From Anaerolineae bacterium (lineage in GTDB: Bacteria > Chloroflexota > Anaerolineae > 4572-78 > NAK82), in assembly GCA_030598425.1 (NCBI GenBank), contig JAUVPY010000158.1:1-6626 (forward strand): a stretch of 6,626 nt of DNA. Direction: 5' to 3'. A model generated the notes under the pieces. That model saw only the letters and a program-made list of their open reading frames with translations. It made no database searches and was not told where the DNA came from. Position 1 is the stretch's first letter. Each line of letters starts with the position of its first letter. Position numbers and translations under genes: made by a program. Below are positions 1 to 5,312 of this stretch, piece by piece.

Positions 1-1
1 G

Positions 2-766
2 GCGGACCATATCAAGCTCATGGTCACCGGGGGCCATACCGAGATGATCGCTGGCACCGGGACCTATCGAGAATCCCAGCTTCTCCTCGATGAGTTGGAA
101 GCGGCCGCCGAAGCTGCTCACCAGAAGGGCAAGCGAGTCTGTGCGCACGCCGGAAGCCCTGGGATGAAGATGGCCATCCGGGCCGGAGTGGATTGCATTG
201 AGCATGGATATCACTTGGACGACGAGGCCATCGAGATGATGGTGAAGCATGGTGTGTTCTACGTGCCAACCCTGGTCTGTAACTTGGATGAGGAGTGGCT
301 GCGTGAGAGCGGGATGATTGAAGTGGATCCTGACGACGTCCACCGCGGGCTTGCTGGTCGGGTTCTGGTTGCGAAAGGCGAGGGAGTAACGCCTGAATAC
401 GCCAAAACCCACCGCGAGGGTTTCCAGAAGGCGCTGAAAGCTGGCGTCAAGATCGCCTGCGGAGGCGATTCCAATCCCGTCGGGGAATTCACGCTGCTCG
501 AGATCGAGCATCTGGTGAGAGCGGGGATGGGAGAGATGGAGGCGTTGATCGCGGCAACCCGCACCTGTGCCGACCTATGTGGGGTGGTTGACCGGCTGGG
601 GACAGTGGAGGTGGGCAAGATGGCCGATTTGATCGCGTTATCAGGAGATCCGCTGGAGAACATCTTCAACATTAGGAGGCTGAAGCTGGTCTTGAAGGGT
701 GGACAGTTGGTAAATACGGAGGAGCCAGAAGGGTTAATCGACTTGTGGGAGTTGCTTTTCTTCTGA
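2..766 (+). CDS. Metal-dependent amidohydrolase family protein (imidazolonepropionase/prolidase-like), 5'-truncated
   Basis: The open frame enters at the window edge (first full codon at 2) and ends at TGA 764-766, leaving 254 residues of the C-terminal part. Visible motifs fit the amidohydrolase superfamily group that contains imidazolonepropionase-like and Xaa-Pro dipeptidase-like enzymes. They are IKLMVTGG (Lys at fragment residue 5, the position of the carboxylated metal-bridging lysine), CAHAG (His 49), IEHGYH (His 68) and IACGGDSN (Asp 156, the final metal-ligand and general-base position). The closing GKMADLIALSGDPLENI block is the typical C-terminal beta-sandwich return. Family members run about 400-430 residues, so roughly 150 N-terminal residues, including the HxH metal motif, lie outside the window. 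The expected reaction is hydrolysis of a cyclic amide, C-N or peptide bond; the substrate cannot be read from the sequence. A nitroreductase-family gene follows 91 bp downstream in the same direction, so co-transcription is plausible. The ATG at 20 is internal, not the start. Confidence 0.9.
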   Translation, partial: ADHIKLMVTGGHTEMIAGTGTYRESQLLLDELEAAAEAAHQKGKRVCAHAGSPGMKMAIRAGVDCIEHGYHLDDEAIEMMVKHGVFYVPTLVCNLDEEWLRESGMIEVDPDDVHRGLAGRVLVAKGEGVTPEYAKTHREGFQKALKAGVKIACGGDSNPVGEFTLLEIEHLVRAGMGEMEALIAATRTCADLCGVVDRLGTVEVGKMADLIALSGDPLENIFNIRRLKLVLKGGQLVNTEEPEGLIDLWELLFF

Positions 767-857
767 TCGAAGGGCAGACTCTTGCTCGTGAAAGGCCAGG
801 ATGGCAGCTATTTCGGTCAGGGCCCGCTCCGTTCCTCGAACCTGAAGGAGGGAAAAC

Positions 858-1364
858 ATGGTATTGGACATAATCAAGTGTCGCAGGAGCATCAGGCGTT
901 TTCTGGACAAACCCATTCCGCTCGAGGTGCTTCAAGCATTGTTGGAAGCAGCTCGATGGGCACCCAGTGGTAGCAACAGCCAACCTTGGGCGTTTGTGGT
1001 CGTTCAGGAGCAGGCCAATATCAATAAGGTCAAAATGTTCTCGCCTGGTCTGCAGGGCGTGCCCCCCGCGTTGCTTGTTCTGTGTAGTGACAGGTCAGTC
1101 GGAGATTCCACCGCCATTATGGACCTCTCTATGGCTGCCCAGAACATAATGCTGACCGCGACTGATAAGGGACTGGGAGCCTGTCCTATACGGGGGTTCA
1201 ACCAAAAGGCTCTCCAGACTCTGTTGAAGCTACCATCGCACGTGCAGCCGGAATTGATCATCACGTTGGGTTATCCTGCCAAGCCAGCCCGGATCCCGAG
1301 CAGGCGACCGATCGAGGACATTGTGCATTGGGAAGAATACGGAGGGAATTCAGGTGGGAAGTGA
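858..1364 (+). CDS. Nitroreductase-family FMN-dependent oxidoreductase
   Basis: This complete 168-residue protein begins at ATG 858, with AAGGAGGG at 845-852 five bases upstream. Nitroreductase-fold landmarks appear in order: RRSIRRF (residues 9-15, FMN phosphate contact), APSGSNSQPW (36-45, isoalloxazine/ribityl loop), a central helix rich in Ala and Met (about 88-102), GLGACPIRGF (105-114) and LGYP (137-140), followed by the SRRPIEDIV tail. These proteins are cytoplasmic FMN homodimers that use NAD(P)H or other reductants on nitro, quinone, flavin or dehalogenation substrates. The physiological substrate is often unknown, and nothing here fixes it. At 168 residues it belongs to the short subgroup (typical range 165-220). 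It sits 91 bp after the amidohydrolase, and its last codons overlap the GTG start of the next small gene, implying translational coupling. The family assignment is secure and the specific function is open. Confidence 0.92.
   Translation: MVLDIIKCRRSIRRFLDKPIPLEVLQALLEAARWAPSGSNSQPWAFVVVQEQANINKVKMFSPGLQGVPPALLVLCSDRSVGDSTAIMDLSMAAQNIMLTATDKGLGACPIRGFNQKALQTLLKLPSHVQPELIITLGYPAKPARIPSRRPIEDIVHWEEYGGNSGGK
1341..1346 (+). promoter_or_regulatory. Shine-Dalgarno site that sets a GTG start at 1354
   Basis: GGAGGG lies inside the end of the nitroreductase gene, seven bases before GTG 1354. It is a far better site than anything before the in-frame TTG at 1321. The purine run before the internal ATG 1426 (AAGAGGG, 1416-1422) leaves only three bases of spacing. 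This supports GTG 1354 as the true start. Confidence 0.65.
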
Positions 1365-1647
1365 CCAGGTTGAGTCAGGATTGATAACCCTCATTTGTTT
1401 CTTGGCCGTCAGCGCAAGAGGGCTTATGGATGAGCCCAAGATCTACGGTCCAATGAGACTTATGGAGGCAACGCAGCGCTTGATCGCATTGGCTGAAGAT
1501 TGTGGTATCCGTCATGAATTACTAGCAGAAGTGGCGGAACGGATAGAAACGTTCCCTCTTGATGCTCTGCCCGAGGGCGAGGAAGAGTTCATCAGGTTCA
1601 CGGATGACCTCGTCGACCTGCTCGCCACCTGGGTAAGGCAATCCTAA
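1354..1647 (+). CDS. Small DUF6092-like protein of unknown function
   Basis: The proposed 97-residue protein starts at GTG 1354, 11 bases inside the nitroreductase gene, and ends at TAA 1645-1647. Visible features are a hydrophobic N-terminal helix (LITLICFLAVSARGL, residues 10-24), then MDEPKIYGPMRLMEA (25-39), then an acidic helical C-terminal half ending in DLVDLLATWVRQS. The SARGL-DEP-YGP-RL pattern is what I recall for the DUF6092 family, small bacterial proteins of about 100 residues without a known function; this match is from memory. Because the conserved block begins before the internal ATG at 1426, the longer GTG-started form is preferred. The overlap with the nitroreductase and the well-placed SD suggest coupled translation and a shared role or complex, which is inference. 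The hydrophobic segment is too short and too broken to call transmembrane with confidence. Confidence 0.7.
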   Translation: MGSDQVESGLITLICFLAVSARGLMDEPKIYGPMRLMEATQRLIALAEDCGIRHELLAEVAERIETFPLDALPEGEEEFIRFTDDLVDLLATWVRQS

Positions 1648-1705
1648 GCCACACGACCCGGAGCTAATTCGTCGCCGAGACTGCCGCCTTGGATTCCGAG
1701 AAGCC

Positions 1706-1765
1706 AGCTCGTGCCCCATCAGGGTGATGTTGACGAGCCATACCAAGCCCACCTGGGCACGAGCT
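1706..1765. repeat. Inverted repeat with 11-bp perfect arms (possible terminator stem)
   Basis: AGCTCGTGCCC at 1706-1716 is the exact reverse complement of GGGCACGAGCT at 1755-1765. The 38-base interior contains a small CATC/GATG hairpin. The right arm runs into TTTCG, a weak T-tract. It begins about 60 bp after the last plus-strand gene, so it may contribute to termination of that transcript. The loop is longer than usual for an intrinsic terminator. Confidence 0.4.
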
Positions 1766-1822
1766 TTCGTATATTCCCCATTGGGCACCTACGGGCATAA
1801 TCTATATGATGGGGTACTACCT

Positions 1823-1868
1823 GCGGGTATGCGAACGCATAGATGAATGTTCGCATACCCGCTTCTTT
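1823..1868 (+). terminator. Strong hairpin between convergent genes, probable intrinsic terminator
   Basis: GCGGGTATGCGAAC (1823-1836) and GTTCGCATACCCGC (1849-1862) form a perfect 14-bp stem with a 12-base loop. TTCTTT follows at 1863-1868 on the plus strand. It would end transcription arriving from the amidohydrolase-nitroreductase-small-protein group. It lies about 40 bp beyond the stop of the minus-strand racemase gene, so the stem could also stop or protect that transcript, although no T-tract follows in the minus direction. Confidence 0.7.
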
Positions 1869-1902
1869 CGATGCCGTCTGCAGCTTTCTGGACCCGACCT
1901 GT

Positions 1903-2967
1903 CTATTCTGTTTGGCCCCAAATGTCGCCGATTGTAAAGCCGTTGGGAAACGGATCGTCGGGATCGACAACATAGTTGGCAAAGCCGGTAATCCAAGCCT
2001 GACCGCTAAGCGTGGGGATCACCGCGGGATACGGATCCACCCTCGTCTCGCCGACGAGGCATCCGGTAAATATCGTACCCAGAATCCCCTCGTGATGAAA
2101 GTCCTGATGCAGGGCCAATTCCCCCTTGGCATTGAGCACCGCCATTTTGGCACAGGTTCCAGTACCACATGGCGAGCGATCGAGCGCACCGGTCCAGGTC
2201 CCCGGCCTTTCCCAGTCAAGTATGCCCGTCGAAACGGTCACAGCAGTCTTCAGGTGAGCGTCAGGGTGGGTAGAAGGTGCCGAAAGCTGACTGATGGTTA
2301 CACCGGTGATCTCTGGATTCTCTGGGTGTACAACCGGAAGCTGCTCCCGGGTAGCTGCTTTGATCATTTCGCTGACACGGACGATTTCACGGCCCTCGTC
2401 TGGGGAGAGGCGCAGCCCCAGAGGCTCAGCATCGGTGATTACGTAGAACATTCCCCCGTAGGCCACATCAACCCGAAGCTTCCCCAGATGTGGAACGTCG
2501 ACCTCTGCATCCAAGTGGACGGCAAAAGCAGGCACATTTGTGAAGGTGACGCGGGTCACTTTGCCATTCGCTACCTCAGCCCGGACCGGAACCAACCCGG
2601 CAGGCGCCTCCAACACCAAATCTGTAACTGGTTCTGTCATAGGCAACATGCCTGTTTCAAGCAGCACAGTTGTGACGCAGATAGTGTTAGTACCAGACAT
2701 CGGTGGGTATTCCGTCTGTTCCATAATGACGAAGCCAGCGTCCGCGTCGGGATGGGTCGGTGGCAGGACCAAATTGCAGTTGGACGCTGGGTAGCCGCGT
2801 GGCTCCCGAAGCATACGTTTCCGCAAGTCGTCACCGTGATTCGCAAGCCATTTCTGCTTCTCGAATATTGTTTTCCCAGGAACATCCACTACGCCCCCGA
2901 TGATTACCCGGCCGGGTTCACCGCAGGCGTGGGCATCTACGGCGGAAATCATTCTTGTGATTCGCAT
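1903..2967 (-). CDS. Proline racemase / hydroxyproline epimerase-family protein with a Ser/Cys active-site pair
   Basis: This complete 354-residue cytoplasmic enzyme starts at ATG 2967, where GGGAGGAG (2975-2982) sits seven bases upstream. A longer in-frame version to 3018 has no such site and adds residues unlike the family. N-terminal DAHACGEPGRV (11-21) is the family signature. The first catalytic loop reads MSGTNTIC (90-97), with Ser 91 where proline racemases carry Cys. The second loop, DRSPCGTGTCAKMA (263-276), keeps Cys 267. The family includes proline racemase (Cys/Cys), hydroxyproline 2-epimerases (Cys/Cys or Ser/Cys) and trans-3-hydroxy-L-proline dehydratase (Cys/Thr). A Ser/Cys pair therefore favours an epimerase-type activity on a hydroxyproline or proline-like amino acid over dehydration; this is inference from family knowledge. 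The length is slightly above the usual 310-345. It is convergent with the nitroreductase group, and upstream lies decayed DNA, so it seems monocistronic. No clear promoter was found in its upstream gap. Confidence 0.93.
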   Translation of the reverse strand: MRITRMISAVDAHACGEPGRVIIGGVVDVPGKTIFEKQKWLANHGDDLRKRMLREPRGYPASNCNLVLPPTHPDADAGFVIMEQTEYPPMSGTNTICVTTVLLETGMLPMTEPVTDLVLEAPAGLVPVRAEVANGKVTRVTFTNVPAFAVHLDAEVDVPHLGKLRVDVAYGGMFYVITDAEPLGLRLSPDEGREIVRVSEMIKAATREQLPVVHPENPEITGVTISQLSAPSTHPDAHLKTAVTVSTGILDWERPGTWTGALDRSPCGTGTCAKMAVLNAKGELALHQDFHHEGILGTIFTGCLVGETRVDPYPAVIPTLSGQAWITGFANYVVDPDDPFPNGFTIGDIWGQTE

Positions 2968-2974
2968 TTCTGGT

Positions 2975-2982
2975 CTCCTCCC
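2975..2982 (-). promoter_or_regulatory. Shine-Dalgarno site of the racemase-family gene
   Basis: On the minus strand GGGAGGAG is followed by a seven-base spacer and ATG 2967. It decides between this start and an upstream in-frame candidate at 3018. Confidence 0.75.
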
Positions 2983-3173
2983 GGCTGACACGCATAGGGC
3001 GATCCTCCCGCCTGGCAAATTGTCGAGTAATTACCCGTCGGGAGCACAATTGATATCTGGCTTCACCAAATGTAGCCACTCGTTACCATATATTGAACGG
3101 AAGTTCCAAATGAAAGCGACTACCACGTGATATATTACAGAAAAATCGACTGAACCTAACCTGGAGGCATATC

Positions 3174-3251
3174 ATGAGCGACAGCCGCCGCCGATATTGT
3201 GCTGTAAAAGACAAGGTGTGTCAACTCCTGCCAGAGCAATGTGGCTGGTAG
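3174..3251 (+). CDS. 25-codon SD-preceded ORF fused to, or broken by, a transposase relic
   Basis: ATG 3174 has GGAGG (3163-3167) six bases upstream and reads MSDSRRRYCAVKDKV followed by ten residues to TAG 3249-3251. Homology to an ISAs1 transposase begins directly after it in another frame. It may be the 5' end of a gene cut by insertion or deletion. It may also be an upstream part of the transposase, since some ISAs1 proteins have an SRRR-containing stretch before the IDAMGCQ motif. It is too short to assign and may not be expressed. Confidence 0.25.
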   Translation: MSDSRRRYCAVKDKVCQLLPEQCGW

Positions 3252-3450
3252 TCATTGAAGACTGTATCGTGACCATTGATGCTATGGGCTGCCAGAGCGA
3301 GATTGCTTAGTCAATCATTGAAGGTCAACGTGTTTGTGTGTTGGCCCCAAGGGTGATCAGTGAACCCTTCACCACGATGCGCAATACGTATTTGTCATAA
3401 CAGAAGCGTTTGCCCCGGAGCAGAAAACGGCCCTGTTTATGTGGTCCTGA
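3239..3450 (+). pseudogene. Relic of an ISAs1-family (H-repeat-type) DDE transposase
   Basis: Frame 3239 gives IEDCIVTIDAMGCQSEIA, the highly recognisable ISAs1/H-repeat core around the second catalytic Asp. In E. coli H-repeat proteins the equivalent is IITTDAMGCQKDIA. A TAG at 3308-3310 interrupts where Gln or Glu is usual, then SIIEG continues and VLA is reached at 3338-3346. A one-base loss near 3347 shifts the frame to KGDQ (3349-3360), matching the family's LKGNQ. A TGA follows, then TLHHDAQ, matching the usual TLHEDV. Only about 70 codons of a normal 350-380-residue protein can be followed, with two in-frame stops and one frameshift, so the element is dead. No terminal inverted repeats were found around it. 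It marks past insertion in the gap between the racemase gene and the agmatinase-like fragment. Confidence 0.75.
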
Positions 3451-3454
3451 CTTG

Positions 3455-3463
3455 TGGTATAAT
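3455..3463 (+). promoter_or_regulatory. Candidate extended -10 promoter element
   Basis: TGGTATAAT is a perfect extended -10 (TGn plus TATAAT), with no good -35 hexamer upstream. It points toward the agmatinase-like start at 3687, which would leave a leader of about 215 bases. That leader holds a small GGTT(T)CC/GGAACC hairpin near 3566-3582. The call rests on the motif alone. Confidence 0.35.
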
Positions 3464-3686
3464 CAACCTAACACAGTAGGCTTTATTTCCTACGATCGGA
3501 TGCGAAGCACTGGGTAGACAATTCCTAAAGAAGCTGGAGAAGGAGATGCCGTTGCGCCGCCGGGTTTCCTACAGGAACCGCTCGCACGGAACTTGACAGA
3601 AGCGACAACATGGAAGGCGGGCCAGTCTCAGTTCTGACATAATGTTGAAATTCCAATAGACAGTTTCTTGGGGGGGAGTCAATAAG

Positions 3687-3797
3687 ATGGAAAATGGATT
3701 TAACAATGATCCTATGTCCGCGCCCCGCTACATGGAGATTCCGACCGTTATGCGGGCGGCACTCATCACCGTTCCAGCCGAGTTTGACATCGCTTGA
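3687..3797 (+). pseudogene. Truncated N-terminus resembling agmatinase/arginase (ureohydrolase) family
   Basis: ATG 3687 is preceded by a GGGGGGAG run (3671-3678) and opens a 36-residue frame to TGA 3795-3797. The segment DPMSAPRYMEIPTVMRA (residues 8-24) followed by PAEFDIA resembles the start of agmatinase and guanidinobutyrase-type enzymes. There, a PRY/PRF-x-x-IxTFMR motif precedes a DIAxIGVPFD strand. The frame breaks where that strand should continue: after DIA a stop appears, and a one-base shift gives only LIAP before similarity is lost. No manganese-binding His/Asp motifs of the family (normal length about 300-350) can be found downstream in any frame. I read it as the surviving 5' end, with SD, of a deleted ureohydrolase gene. 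A genuine 36-residue peptide is the alternative. The family call is from motif memory and is moderate. Confidence 0.45.
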
Positions 3798-4700
3798 TCG
3801 CTCCCAAACATCGTGAGAATCGAGTCAGATTGATTGTGACATATTGGTTGAAGCGGACTTCCGCAACTATCCCGGTGAGTGGTGGCACTCTATGTATGGT
3901 GACTGTGAATATGCTGCTTTTGAAGGCTCATCTATGGCTATATACCGTCGTGCAGACCTTTTGTATGGCTTTTGTATCGACTTCGGATAGCCAGTTATGG
4001 CCGATCATCCTTGGATCATTGAGGGATTCTCACAACCGTCGTTGCACCTCCGGTAAGAATCACTAACGCTAGCAGAGTGACGACCCCAGTGCTCAGAAGG
4101 TCGGTCGGATAGTGCTCGACTCACAGGTACACTTCAGAAGGGGTTCTCGGGTACGTCTGCTCAGAGATATATGCCATCGGTACTGCAGAAGGCAGGGAAG
4201 TGGGCAATACGTCTGGTTGGTGTCCTGGCCAAAGCCCACTATCGCGAATTTGCCGTTAAAGATAGTGAAGGTGAAGTTATCGGTCACGAGTTTGCAAGCA
4301 CTAGAAATATATGCGTGTTTGTCCCGATTGAGCACGATTTGGACGATAGCTCTCAGGACCCGTCGGTTCACGAAGAGGAGCAAGCACGACCACGCAGTGA
4401 CGAGCACCAAAGCGTATCCTAAGTCAGAATGCAAGAGACGTTACAACCACGTGTCCACATCATACCGCGCACGACAACACTACTCCTATCCATAAGTTCC
4501 TGTGTTGGCTACTTAACTCATCCATCGACGGGTGAAGATGTTCCAGGCTCTCTTCGTTCGATCTGGGGAGGTGATTGGCAACAGGACTGCAGGTCAATGA
4601 CGGACACAAAACAGAATAAGCCATCCAGAGACAGCTGTAGACAGCTACCGGCGACCAAATCTGGCAACTTTGCCCAGACTTGATTTCTGTGGTATACACC
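3798..4700. other. About 900 bp without a convincing gene; probable decayed coding DNA
   Basis: No SD-preceded, family-like gene is visible. Three overlapping frames are open for about 110-127 codons around 4081-4495 (two on the plus strand, one on the minus), which by itself says little. The plus frame from ATG 4171 to TAA 4422 (83 residues, AIRLVGVLAKAHYREFAVKD near its start) is the most protein-like but lacks an SD and a recognisable family. A separate 57-codon open stretch at 3817-3987 has natural-looking composition but no start codon. Both could be gene remnants; neither is annotated as a gene. Confidence 0.5.
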
Positions 4701-4710
4701 TCAGGCAAAG

Positions 4711-4743
4711 AAAGCCGCTCGATGGAATAGATCGAGCGGCTTT
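4711..4743. terminator. Perfect 13-bp hairpin, terminator-like in both directions
   Basis: AAAGCCGCTCGAT (4711-4723) and ATCGAGCGGCTTT (4731-4743) pair perfectly around the loop GGAATAG. The stem ends in A/T on both sides and is flanked by CAAAG on the left and TTGG on the right. Either strand therefore gives a GC-rich stem plus a short T-tract (GGCTTTCTTTG on the minus strand). No intact gene ends immediately beside it. Confidence 0.6.
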
Positions 4744-4749
4744 GGCGTT

Positions 4750-4796
4750 GATGTTACACGCGGGTTCGAGTCTCGTCGGACCCGCGTAGAAACATC
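4750..4796. repeat. Long imperfect hairpin with a tRNA T-arm-like loop
   Basis: GATGTT/AACATC (4750-4755 and 4791-4796) and ACGCGGGT/ACCCGCGT (4758-4765 and 4780-4787) give 14 base pairs interrupted by an AC/AGA internal loop. The top contains GGTTCGAGTC. That TTCGAGT can instead be the seven-base loop of a weak T-arm (GCGGG/CTCGT with G-U pairs), so a tRNA 3'-end remnant is an alternative reading. No 5' tRNA half with a matching acceptor strand exists upstream. Confidence 0.45.
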
Positions 4797-4818
4797 GCCT
4801 ACAGGCAGGACATTAATA

Positions 4819-4850
4819 GGCCGCTGCAACCTAAACGCAGCAGCCTTTTT
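4819..4850 (+). terminator. Rho-independent terminator
   Basis: GGCCGCTGC (4819-4827) pairs with GCAGCAGCC (4837-4845) with one mismatch and a nine-base loop, followed directly by TTTTT (4846-4850). This is the canonical layout for plus-strand termination. The gene it once served is not identifiable; the preceding 1 kb is decayed or non-coding. Confidence 0.65.
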
Positions 4851-4927
4851 GTGCAAACGGTTAAACTCAACCTGACTAGATGCTTTTGAACCAGAGGCGC
4901 TAAGCATAAGGTTGAATATGACCATCA

Positions 4928-4956
4928 GACCTGCCGCAGTAGGCAGGGTCTTCTTT
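4928..4956 (+). terminator. Hairpin followed by a T-rich stretch, possible terminator
   Basis: GACCTGCC (4928-4935) pairs with GGCAGGGTC (4942-4950) with one bulged base around the loop GCAGTA, followed by TTCTTT. It is the last of four strong hairpins within 240 bp. Confidence 0.45.
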
Positions 4957-5093
4957 CGGCTGCTGAGATTAGGAGAATTCGGCGAAAAATGGCTGGGGGC
5001 AGGGATACTCGCAATTTACCATTCCAAGTGACTTGTACGCTCAGCCGGGCAGAGATCCAATCGGTGTTGGTTCCGTAGTAAGGTATTATAAGT

Positions 5094-5153
5094 GTGAAAA
5101 AGAAATCTTCCAAACCAAATGCCCATATCAGGCGCGATGAGCTTTTTGTCTGA
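5094..5153 (+). CDS. Possible 19-residue ORF or gene fragment next to the MITE-like element
   Basis: GTG 5094 opens MKKKSSKPNAHIRRDELFV, ending at TGA 5151-5153, seven bases before the inverted-repeat element. AAGG (5080-5083) lies ten bases upstream, a weak site. The basic start looks like a natural N-terminus, but the length and the weak SD leave it doubtful. It may be the beginning of a gene whose remainder was lost. Confidence 0.15.
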   Translation: MKKKSSKPNAHIRRDELFV

Positions 5154-5160
5154 GATCTAG

Positions 5161-5274
5161 GTGTCGCCCATCAGGACATCGTAGAATCAAATGTTAAGAA
5201 AATGCTGCTAACTTACCGAGAAATTAATACTTTTGGGTTACGCGATTTTTCTACGATGTCTTGATGGCTGACAC
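5161..5274. mobile_element. MITE-like element or IS remnant with 26-bp imperfect terminal inverted repeats
   Basis: The left end (5161-5186, beginning GTGTCGCCCATCAGGACATC) and the right end (5249-5274) are inverted copies that match at 23 of 26 positions, enclosing 62 AT-rich bases without an ORF. One base outside each end is a TA (5158-5159 and 5276-5277), which could be a TA target duplication as made by IS630/Tc1-mariner-type transposases if the true ends are one base further out. The size, the non-coding interior and the terminal repeats fit a miniature inverted-repeat element or an internally deleted IS. The parent family is not identified. The two arms could form a long hairpin in RNA. 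Confidence 0.65.
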
Positions 5275-5275
5275 G

Positions 5276-5310
5276 TACTCCCTACTCCTTACTCCCCACT
5301 CCCTACTCCC
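5276..5310. repeat. Five tandem 7-bp repeats (TACTCCC; GGGAGTA on the other strand)
   Basis: The units are TACTCCC, TACTCCT, TACTCCC, CACTCCC, TACTCCC: five copies in phase, two of them with one change. Heptamer repeats of this type are known from filamentous and bloom-forming cyanobacteria (short tandemly repeated repetitive sequences), and I recall similar ones in some Chloroflexota. They lie two bases from the stop codon of the protease gene and one base from the MITE-like right end. Confidence 0.8.
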
Positions 5311-5312
5311 AG

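Noticed and set aside
1843..2988. Long plus-strand ORF of 381 codons
   Set aside because: It lies antisense over the racemase-family gene, which carries all family motifs, a good SD and a proper start. The plus-strand product has no family-like motifs and is a GC-driven shadow.
2968..3018. N-terminal extension of the racemase-family protein
   Set aside because: The 17 extra residues do not resemble the family, and the strong SD at 2975-2982 lies within that stretch and serves ATG 2967.
3434..3439. TGTTTA as a -35 box for the TATAAT at 3458
   Set aside because: Only two of six positions match TTGACA, so the site is kept as an extended -10 candidate without a -35.
4758..4787. Complete tRNA gene
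   Set aside because: Only a T-arm-like segment is present. No matching acceptor 5' strand, D-arm or anticodon arm occurs in the preceding 80 bases, and the segment is better explained as part of a long hairpin.
5067..5092. TTGGTT with TATTAT/TATAAG as a plus-strand promoter for the 19-residue ORF
   Set aside because: Spacers of 11 or 14 bases are too short for a normal promoter.
5276..5310. CRISPR array
   Set aside because: The units are 7 bp and directly tandem with no spacers, and no cas genes are present.
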